Assembly (NCBI GenBank): GCA_910586605.1
Contig: CAJUJR010000010.1
Coordinates: 1-52,426, forward strand
DNA: 52,426 bases
Source of the DNA: an uncultured Lachnospiraceae bacterium
GTDB lineage: Bacteria > Bacillota > Clostridia > Lachnospirales > Lachnospiraceae
Direction: 5' to 3'
A program made the translations under genes and the position numbers. Positions 45,640-52,426 of this stretch are shown here, one piece after another. Every line of letters starts with the position of its first letter. Position 1 is the stretch's first letter. The notes beneath the pieces are model-generated. The model saw only the letters and a list, made by a program, of their open reading frames with translations, made no database searches and was not told where the DNA came from.

Positions 45640-47337
45640 ATGGAGATTAAAAAGGCGATACCCATAGGGATTGAATCATATAAGGAAATTATTAAGAATG
45701 ATTATTACTATATTGATAAGACACTGCTGATTATGGATCTGTTAACGCAGAAAAGCAAGGTCACCCTGTTCACCCGCCCGAGACGCTTTGGGAAAACACT
45801 TGCACAGAGCATGCTCCGCACCTTTTTTGAGGAAGAGATTGATGCGGATGGCAGGGCTGTGGATAACTCGGGGTATTTTTCGGGAAAAAAGATTATGGAG
45901 GCAGGCGCACAGTACACAGGGCATATGGGGAAGTACCCTGTTATTTTCCTGTCCATGAAATCTGCAAAGCAGCCGGATTTTGAAATGGCCTATGACAGCC
46001 TGCTTGATGAAATCATAAGGGAATATGACCGCCACAGGTATCTCCTCGGCAGTGACAGGCTGACAGGGGACATCAAGGAGCGGTATTCCGCCATCCTGGC
46101 CGGGAAAGCCGGGAAGGCGGCCTATGCAAAGTCCCTTGCCTTCCTGTCAGACTGCCTGGAAAAATACCACTGCCAAAAAACAATCATACTGATTGATGAA
46201 TATGACGTGCCGCTGGAGAATGCCTATTTTAAAGGTTTTTATAACCAGATGATAGATTTTATGCGCTCCCTGCTGGAGTCTGCCTTAAAGACCAATGACT
46301 CCCTGCAGTTTGCCGTTATCACAGGCTGCCTGCGCATCAGCAGAGAAAGCATCTTTACTGGGCTGAACAATTTAGAGGTTGTCTCTGTCCTGGATGAAAA
46401 TTATGCGGAGCATTTCGGTTTTACCCAGGGTGAAGTTGACAGCCTCCTGGATTTTTACAATGTAAGCTGTATCAAAGATGATGTAAAAAGCTGGTATGAC
46501 GGATACCTTTTTGGGGATACAGAGGTTTACAACCCCTGGAGCATTATTAACTATGTTAAGGACACAATATACCATAATACGGAATTCCCTAAGCCGTACT
46601 GGTCAAACACTTCCTCCAACAGTATTATCCACGAGCTGGTTGTAAAGGCGGACAGCAGCACTGTGCAGGAAATTGAACACCTGCTTATGGGGGAGGCCAT
46701 AGAAAAGCCGGTCCATGAGGATATCACTTATGGGGACATACACCAGTCAGAGGATAACCTCTGGAATTTCCTGTTTTTTACCGGGTATCTGAAAGCAGCT
46801 GGCAGGAGTTTTCATTCAGATATAATTTATTTGAAAATGAAAATCCCTAACCGGGAAATCCGTTATATCTATAACAATACCATACAGGAATGGTTTCATA
46901 AAAAGACAGAAGCTGCGGACTTTTCTTCCTTATACCGTGCCATTTTATCCGGGGACACAGAAACAGCAGAAAATTTCCTAAAAAAGCAGCTGCGTGAAAG
47001 CATCAGTTTTATGGACAGTGCCGAAAAGTTCTACCATGGTTTTCTGCTCGGTCTGCTCGGCGGACTGCAGGACTACAGAAAAAAATCTAACTTGGAAAGC
47101 GGCAGTGGAAGGTATGACATTACCCTTATACCATATGACGAGCAGCAGCCGGCTGTCATATTGGAACTGAAACGTGCAAAAAAGTTTACTGAAATGGAAA
47201 ACCTCTGCCGGGAAGCGCTGCACCAGATAGATGAAAAAAATTATGCAGATGCCCTCATAGAAGAAGGGTATCCCATAATTTTGAAGTACGGGGTTTGTTT
47301 CTGCAAAAAAAGCTGCATGGTAAAACTGGCAAAATAA
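45640..47337 (+). CDS. AAA-ATPase/PD-(D/E)XK nuclease-like protein, copy 3
   Basis: The 565-residue protein starts at ATG 45640 behind AGGAGGCG. P-loop TRPRRFGKT, Walker B IILIDEYD and the RYD...ELK nuclease-like residues are all intact. The N-terminal 118 residues equal those of copy 4 except for one residue; modules are B1, C1 and D1. It diverges from cassette A and converges with copy 4, giving a mirror-image arrangement around 47.6 kb. As for its paralogues, a role in processing or recombining the neighbouring cassettes is inferred from linkage, not shown. Confidence 0.87.
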   Translation: MEIKKAIPIGIESYKEIIKNDYYYIDKTLLIMDLLTQKSKVTLFTRPRRFGKTLAQSMLRTFFEEEIDADGRAVDNSGYFSGKKIMEAGAQYTGHMGKYPVIFLSMKSAKQPDFEMAYDSLLDEIIREYDRHRYLLGSDRLTGDIKERYSAILAGKAGKAAYAKSLAFLSDCLEKYHCQKTIILIDEYDVPLENAYFKGFYNQMIDFMRSLLESALKTNDSLQFAVITGCLRISRESIFTGLNNLEVVSVLDENYAEHFGFTQGEVDSLLDFYNVSCIKDDVKSWYDGYLFGDTEVYNPWSIINYVKDTIYHNTEFPKPYWSNTSSNSIIHELVVKADSSTVQEIEHLLMGEAIEKPVHEDITYGDIHQSEDNLWNFLFFTGYLKAAGRSFHSDIIYLKMKIPNREIRYIYNNTIQEWFHKKTEAADFSSLYRAILSGDTETAENFLKKQLRESISFMDSAEKFYHGFLLGLLGGLQDYRKKSNLESGSGRYDITLIPYDEQQPAVILELKRAKKFTEMENLCREALHQIDEKNYADALIEEGYPIILKYGVCFCKKSCMVKLAK

Positions 47338-47959
47338 TATATGGGGTTGAAATTATTCTCCATTGGCAGATGCCCCATAGATTGATTTATTTGCTTTGGC
47401 TATGTAAGTTAAACTATGAAAGATCAATTTAATGGGATATCAGCTGGAGCTGAAATACAATATGCCTGATGGAGGTCTGCCATGTGTTAAACAATATAAA
47501 ACAACAAATTTATCCCCCGCCGAAGGCAGAGAGAGGATATGTAAGCAGACCTGTATCATCCAGGCGCGCCTGCGAGGTCGCTGAACGCAGACAAAATCAG
47601 CACGCAGAGCAGTGCGGCAACAGCCGGGGCAGGGCATAAAGCAAATACCCGTCATTAATTTACTAAAAACAAAGACTGAAAAAGCGGCTGGCACAGCTTC
47701 AGGGGAGAGGAAATCAGTTTTCTATGCAAACATTGAAGGGAAGGAAGCACCGAATAAAAATAGGAGGCAGTTTATAAGAACTGAATAGAAGCGGCAGCCT
47801 GGCATCAAACGCAAAAAAATACAAAGGGAAGTTTTTGAAATACGGGCATAATACAACAGGCTAAACAGGGCATTATGCAGGAAAGATGCCCATATCTATA
47901 TGGCATTTATCCCCCAATATAGCTGCCAGGCGGCACTATACAAGATATGGGGCGGGCCA
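47338..47959. other. Non-coding gap between convergent ATPase copies 3 and 4
   Basis: No ORF with a ribosome site or family resemblance is present. The region is locally GC-richer and holds only short frames. It may be the fusion scar of two oppositely oriented units. I see no terminal repeats in it. Confidence 0.5.
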
Positions 47960-49669
47960 TCAGTCTTCTGGTTTTTCCGCAAGTTTTACCATACAGCTTT
48001 TTTTGCAGAAACAAACCCCATATTTTAGAATTATTGGATACCCTTCTTCAATAAGGACATTATCATAATGTAAATCTTCAATCTGTTGCAGTGCATCTTG
48101 GCACAGCCCTTCCATATCAACAAATCTTTTGGCGCGTTTCAGTTCCAGGATGACAGCCGGCCGCTGTTCGTCATATGGTATAAGGGTAATGTCATATCTC
48201 CCACTGCCGCTTTCCAGGTTAGATTTTTTTCTGTAGTCCTGCAGTCCGCCGAGCAGACCGAGCAGAAAACCATGGTAGAACTTTTCGGCACTGTCCATAA
48301 AACTGATACTTTCACGCAGCTGCTGTTTCAGGAAGGTTTCTGCCATCTCTGTGTCCCCGGATAATATCGCATGGTATAAACCGGAAAAGTCCATTAATTT
48401 TATTTTTTGCTGGAACCAATCCCGTATAGTGTTTTCATAAATATACATTACTTCTTCATTTGGTATTTTCATTTCTAAAAAGATAGTACGATTTTCAAAA
48501 CGTTTCCCAATAGATTTCAGGTAGCCAGTAAAAAACAGGAAATTCCAGAGGTTGTCTTTTGACTGGCGGATGTCCCCATAAGTGATATCCTCATGGACCG
48601 GCTTTTCAATAGAGCCCCCTGCAAGCAGGCGTTCAATTTCCTGCACGCTGTTGCTGTCCGCCTTTACAACCAGCTCGTGGATAATACTGTTGGAGGAAGT
48701 GTTTGACCAGTACGGCTTAGGGAATTCCGTATTATGGTATATTGTGTCCTTAACATAGTTAATAATGCTCCAGGGGTTGTAAACCTCTGTATCCCCAAAA
48801 AGGTATCCGTCATACCAGCTTTTTACATCATCTTTGATACAGCTTACATTGTAAAAATCCAGGAGGCTGTCAACTTCACCCTGGGTAAAACCGAAATGCT
48901 CCGCATAATTTTCATCCAGGACAGAGACAACCTCTAAATTGTTCAGCCCAGTAAAGATGCTTTCTCTGCTGATGCGCAGGCAGCCTGTGATAACGGCAAA
49001 CTGCAGGGAGTCATTGGTCTTTAAGGCAGACTCCAGCAGGGAGCGCATAAAATCTATCATCTGGTCATAAAAACCTTTAAAATAGGCATTCTCCAGCGGT
49101 ACGTCATATTCGTCAATCAGTATAATTGTTTTCTGGTGATGGTACTTTTCTAAACAATCCGACAGGAATTTTAGGGAAAATGTAACTTCTGCCATCCCTG
49201 CACTCTGTTCAAGGACAGCATTATAACGTTTTTTCTGTGCCGGTGTTAACACATTTCCCTCCAGCAGGTAGGCATGCCGTTCAAATTCAGAGACAATATC
49301 TGTTAAAAGTCGGCTGTAGGCCATTTCAAAATCCGGCTGCTTTGCAGATTTCATGGACAGGAAAATAACAGGGTACTTCCCCATATGCCCTGTGTACTGT
49401 GCGCCTGCCTCCATAATCTTTTTTCCCGAAAAATACCCCGAGTTATCCACAGCCCTGCCATCCGCATCAATCTCTTCCTCAAAAAAGGTGCGGAGCATGC
49501 TCTGTGCAAGTGTTTTCCCAAAGCGTCTCGGGCGGGTGAACAGGGTGACCTTGCTTTTCTGCGTTAACAGATCCATAATCAGCAGTGTCTTATCAATATA
49601 GTAATAATCATTCTTAATAATTTCCTTATATGATTCAACCCCTATGGGTATCGCTTTTTTAATCTCCAT
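47960..49669 (-). CDS. AAA-ATPase/PD-(D/E)XK nuclease-like protein, copy 4
   Basis: The 569-residue protein starts at ATG 49669 behind AGGAGGCG. P-loop, Walker B and RYD...ELK are intact. Its N-terminus is that of copy 3; modules are B2, C1 and D2. A block of about 570 bp (about 48970-49545) looks identical to the same part of copy 5. It diverges from the headless lipoprotein at 49798. The C-terminus ends in KPED. Confidence 0.87.
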   Translation of the reverse strand: MEIKKAIPIGVESYKEIIKNDYYYIDKTLLIMDLLTQKSKVTLFTRPRRFGKTLAQSMLRTFFEEEIDADGRAVDNSGYFSGKKIMEAGAQYTGHMGKYPVIFLSMKSAKQPDFEMAYSRLLTDIVSEFERHAYLLEGNVLTPAQKKRYNAVLEQSAGMAEVTFSLKFLSDCLEKYHHQKTIILIDEYDVPLENAYFKGFYDQMIDFMRSLLESALKTNDSLQFAVITGCLRISRESIFTGLNNLEVVSVLDENYAEHFGFTQGEVDSLLDFYNVSCIKDDVKSWYDGYLFGDTEVYNPWSIINYVKDTIYHNTEFPKPYWSNTSSNSIIHELVVKADSNSVQEIERLLAGGSIEKPVHEDITYGDIRQSKDNLWNFLFFTGYLKSIGKRFENRTIFLEMKIPNEEVMYIYENTIRDWFQQKIKLMDFSGLYHAILSGDTEMAETFLKQQLRESISFMDSAEKFYHGFLLGLLGGLQDYRKKSNLESGSGRYDITLIPYDEQRPAVILELKRAKRFVDMEGLCQDALQQIEDLHYDNVLIEEGYPIILKYGVCFCKKSCMVKLAEKPED

Positions 49670-49797
49670 GCAAATCGCCTCCTGTTATCGCTATCATAAC
49701 ATATGTGGGAGAAAAAGGGAAGGCGTCAATATATAAAAAGCATAGAAATTTTGCAAACAGCACCTGTTTTAAAATGCCGGGAGGGGACAGTGCCCCG
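49670..49797. repeat. Conserved leader joining ATPase copy 4 to the headless lipoprotein
   Basis: About 100 bp match the leader beside ATPase copy 3 up to CACCTGTTTT (about 49770). The sequence then departs and enters lipoprotein coding DNA. The same leader thus has two kinds of partner, surface-protein bodies and a lipoprotein body. Confidence 0.75.
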
Positions 49798-50265
49798 CCA
49801 GCAGAGACGCCTGTCCCGAAAAACGCAACGTTCAGCCCGGAGAAAGAATACAGTGATTCTGAACGTACTGTCTCAATCCTTGGTCTGCAGGAGTATAAAA
49901 AGTTAAAGACAGAGAAATATACTGACAAGGCATCCAAAGGGAAGAAATACCTTGTCCTTTTCCTAAAAGTATATAACAAAAGGAAAGATAAGAACTATTT
50001 TAATGTTAATTACTTCAGTGCAAAGGTAGATGGGAAAGAAGTTGAAAATACATTCCTTTTTTATGAGCCGGAAGGCTACCAGACTATTTTTGCCAATATT
50101 GCAGGCGGCAGCACGGCAGAAGGTTTTATTGTGTGGGAAGTGCCTGAAAAGTGGAAAAAGATGGAAGTGACTTATGCGGGGTGGAGAGACAGCGACGGGC
50201 TGACGCTGGATGCAAAGCTTACAAGGAAAGACCTGAAAAAACCAGCGGAGGCTTCTAAAAATTAA
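49798..50265 (+). pseudogene. Headless lipoprotein cassette (type B domain without signal peptide)
   Basis: The frame of about 155 residues begins at PAETPVPKN, the Pro-rich spacer of this lipoprotein family. The whole conserved domain follows: SDSERTVSILGLQEYKKLK, YEPEGYQTIFANIA, GFIVWEVPEKWKKMEV, YAGWRDSDGLTL. No lipobox or signal sequence is present. An open extension to GTG 49705 is only leader DNA and has no ribosome site. It is a second, smaller kind of donor cassette, cut at a linker just as the surface-protein cassettes are. It could be transcribed, but its product would stay in the cytosol. Confidence 0.65.
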
Positions 50266-50325
50266 GCTTCCGCCCCATGTTCTTCATATATATGGAAAAC
50301 AGGCATTAGAAATAGCTCAAATATA

Positions 50326-50376
50326 AAACAGGATAAATAAGGTATCCATTGCAACAGCACCTTGTTTATCCTGTTT
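50326..50376. terminator. Hairpin between convergent genes
   Basis: AAACAGGATAAATAAGGT pairs with ACCTTGTTTATCCTGTTT (one mismatch, 15-nt loop). It probably serves the lipoprotein cassette and ATPase copy 5 on opposite strands. Confidence 0.6.
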
Positions 50377-50430
50377 GTTATGACTGGTAAAGAAATCGGA
50401 GCGGATTGCTGCCCATCTTAGCTGCGCGGG

Positions 50431-52176
50431 TCAGCAATTCCGCTTCTCTGTGGCTCTGCAGGTTTGATATCCCGCTGCTTTCCCAGATAATTTTACCATG
50501 CAGCTTTTTTTGCAGAAGCAAATCCCATACTTTAAAATTAAAGGGTACCCTTCCTCTATGAGGGCATCTGCATATTTTTTTTCATCTATCTGGCGCAGCG
50601 CTTCCAAGCAGAGGTTCTCCATATCAGTAAATTTTTTTGCACGTTTCAGTTCCAGGATGACAGCCGGCTGCTGTTCGTCATACGGTATAAGGGTAATGTC
50701 ATATCTCCCATTGCCGCTTTCCAGGTTAGATTCTTTTCTGTAGTCCTGCAGTCCGCCAAGCAGTCCGAGCAGGAAGCCGTGGTAAAACTTTTCGGCACTG
50801 TCCATAAAACTGATGCTTTCACGCAGCTGCTTTTTCAGGAAATTTTCTGCTGATTCTATATCCCCGGATAAAATGGCACGGTATAAGGAAGAAAAGTCCA
50901 TAGTCTCTGCCTTTTTATGAAACCATTCCTGTATGGTATTGTTATAGATATAGCGGATTTCCCGGTTAGGAATCATCATTTTCAAATAAATTATATCTGA
51001 ATGAAAACTCCTGCCAGCTGCTCTCAGATACCCGGTAAAAAACAGGAAGTTCCAGAGGTTGTCCGCTGACTGGTATATGTCCCCATAAGTGATATCCTCA
51101 TGGACTGGCTTTTCTATGGCCTCCCCCATAAGCAGGTGTTCAATTTCCTGCACGGTGCTGTCGTCCGCCTTTACAACCAGCTCATGGATAATACTGTTGG
51201 AGGAAGTGTTTGACCAGTACGGCTTTGGAAATTCCGTATTGTGTGAAATTATGTCATCCACATAATTCAGTATACTCCATGGGTTATACACTTCTGTGTG
51301 TCCGAACAGGTATCCGTCATACCATTCTTTTACCTCATCTTCCTTTTGGCTTATGCCGTAAAAGGAAAGGAGGCTGTCAACTTCATCCTGCATAAACCCG
51401 AAATATTCTGCATAGCTTTCATCCAGGACAGAATTTATCTTCAGGTTATTCAGCCTGGTAAAGATGCTTTCCCTGCTGATGCGCAGGCAGCCTGTGATAA
51501 CGGCAAACTGCAGGGAGTCATTGGTCTTTAAGGCAGACTCCAGCAGGGAGCGCATAAAATCTATCATCTGGTCATAAAAACCTTTAAAATAGGCATTCTC
51601 CAGCGGTACGTCATATTCGTCAATCAGTATAATTGTTTTCTGGTGATGGTACTTTTCTAAACAATCCGACAGGAATTTTAGGGAAAATGTAACTTCTGCC
51701 ATCCCTGCACTCTGTTCAAGGACAGCATTATAACGTTTTTTCTGTGCCGGTGTTAACACATTTCCCTCCAGCAGGTAGGCATGCCGTTCAAATTCAGAGA
51801 CAATATCTGTTAAAAGTCGGCTGTAGGCCATTTCAAAATCCGGCTGCTTTGCAGATTTCATGGACAGGAAAATAACAGGGTACTTCCCCATATGCCCTGT
51901 GTACTGTGCGCCTGCCTCCATAATCTTTTTTCCCGAAAAATACCCCGAGTTATCCACAGCCCTGCCATCCGCATCAATCTCTTCCTCAAAAAAGGTGCGG
52001 AGCATGCTCTGTGCAAGTGTTTTCCCAAAGCGTCTCGGGCGGGTGAACAGGGTAACTTTACTCTTTTGCGTTAATAAATCCACAATTAACCGTGTTTTAT
52101 CAATATAGTAATAATCCCTGTCAATCATTTCTTTGTATGATTCGATCCCTATGGGTATCGCTTTTTTAATATCCAT
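50431..52176 (-). CDS. AAA-ATPase/PD-(D/E)XK nuclease-like protein, copy 5
   Basis: The 581-residue protein starts at ATG 52176 behind AGGAGGCG. P-loop, Walker B and RYD...ELK are intact. The C-terminus is about 12 residues longer than in its relatives (ending TEKRNC), because the stop lies further on. It is a clear mosaic. The start and leader equal copy 2, a block of about 570 bp equals copy 4 with a switch point in AACAGGGT at about 52046-52053, module C is of the copy 2 type, and module D is of the copy 3 type. It diverges from a cassette that runs off the window. Confidence 0.87.
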   Translation of the reverse strand: MDIKKAIPIGIESYKEMIDRDYYYIDKTRLIVDLLTQKSKVTLFTRPRRFGKTLAQSMLRTFFEEEIDADGRAVDNSGYFSGKKIMEAGAQYTGHMGKYPVIFLSMKSAKQPDFEMAYSRLLTDIVSEFERHAYLLEGNVLTPAQKKRYNAVLEQSAGMAEVTFSLKFLSDCLEKYHHQKTIILIDEYDVPLENAYFKGFYDQMIDFMRSLLESALKTNDSLQFAVITGCLRISRESIFTRLNNLKINSVLDESYAEYFGFMQDEVDSLLSFYGISQKEDEVKEWYDGYLFGHTEVYNPWSILNYVDDIISHNTEFPKPYWSNTSSNSIIHELVVKADDSTVQEIEHLLMGEAIEKPVHEDITYGDIYQSADNLWNFLFFTGYLRAAGRSFHSDIIYLKMMIPNREIRYIYNNTIQEWFHKKAETMDFSSLYRAILSGDIESAENFLKKQLRESISFMDSAEKFYHGFLLGLLGGLQDYRKESNLESGNGRYDITLIPYDEQQPAVILELKRAKKFTDMENLCLEALRQIDEKKYADALIEEGYPLILKYGICFCKKSCMVKLSGKAAGYQTCRATEKRNC

Positions 52177-52371
52177 GTAAATCGCCTCCTATTATTCCTA
52201 TCATAACATATGTGGAGCAAAAAGGGAAGGATGCATTACGTTAAAAACATAGAAACTTTGCACATGGCGCCTGGTTTAGTTTGCCCTGCCTAATCCCTTT
52301 AACCCTAAACAGCAGCCTAATCCCCTGCAATAGATTATTCCCATATTTTCAACTGGGCTTCTTCCCCTTGC
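52177..52371. repeat. Conserved leader joining ATPase copy 5 to the edge cassette
   Basis: This 195-bp segment is nearly identical to 36961-37154 (one substitution, one 1-bp indel). The following cassette starts at the same base (CAAGAAGGCC) as the others. Confidence 0.85.
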
Positions 52372-52426
52372 CAAGAAGGCCACAGTAGCAGTCACTGTAA
52401 CAAAGGATGACACAAAGCCTACGGAT
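52372..52426 (+). pseudogene. Start of a further surface-protein cassette, cut by the window edge
   Basis: The 55 bases match 27658-27712 of the expression copy at every position and are in frame with KKATVAVTVTKDDTKPTD. Like cassettes A and B it has no start codon or ribosome site before it. The body lies outside the window. Confidence 0.75.

Noticed and set aside
45024..45650. 208-residue + strand ORF
   Set aside because: Antisense to the start of cassette A and its leader; its Ala/Ser repeats are the reverse reading of the linker.
47440..47694. 84-residue minus-strand ORF between ATPase copies 3 and 4
   Set aside because: No ribosome site, no recognisable domain and Cys/Pro-rich random-looking composition.
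33464..52176. ATPase copies as a phage-defence island
   Set aside because: An AAA-ATPase with a PD-(D/E)XK domain could fit defence, but five mosaic paralogues each tied to a headless surface body fit cassette handling better. Defence is kept only as an alternative.

Overview
The window looks like a chromosomal segment of a gut-type Lachnospiraceae (Clostridia). Support for this comes from an AT-leaning sequence with strong AGGAGG-type ribosome binding sites, a spoIIID sporulation regulator behind a sigma-E-like promoter, clostridial-type RpoB and RpoC, and lysine-rich Big_2 surface proteins. The species cannot be named from the sequence.

Layout. (1) 1-3.4 kb is a decayed accessory island. 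It holds a frameshifted nucleoid-associated protein, two toxin-antitoxin-like pairs, a truncated IS transposase, and scraps of an AAA_4-type regulator and a tyrosine recombinase. (2) 3.7-18.6 kb is ordinary chromosome. It carries a membrane-anchored HtrA protease, an LTA-synthase-like sulfatase, a sirtuin, a chemoreceptor next to a lone sugar-binding lipoprotein, a lytic transglycosylase, the TrkA/TrkH potassium uptake pair, spoIIID and a GH3 beta-glucosidase. (3) 18.9-26.6 kb is rpoB-rpoC with its own sigma-A promoter and a terminator. (4) 27 kb to the right edge is a large accessory locus built from three repeating parts: Big_2-linked surface proteins, small lipoproteins encoded just downstream of them, and five paralogous AAA-ATPase/PD-(D/E)XK proteins. 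Two nearly identical XRE regulators in inverted orientation sit inside it.

The accessory locus is the most interesting part. Only the copy at 27.1 kb has a promoter, ribosome binding site, signal peptide and Big_2 domains. Two further copies (37.2-40.0 kb on +, 45.4-42.5 kb on -) and the start of another at the right edge all begin at the same base of the sequence. That base lies just before a Thr-Asp-Ala-Pro linker, and these copies have no start codon, leader or promoter of their own. Each is joined head-to-head, through a conserved leader of 100-195 bp, to one AAA-ATPase/nuclease gene. A fifth junction (49.7 kb) fuses the same leader to a lipoprotein gene that also lacks its signal peptide and also begins at a Pro-rich linker. 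The five ATPases are mosaics of two allele types at three internal modules and share long blocks that look identical by eye. Together this looks like an expression locus plus silent donor cassettes, that is, a surface-variation system, with a recombination-type ATPase/nuclease linked to each donor. This functional reading is inference. The arrangement, shared borders and mosaicism are seen directly.
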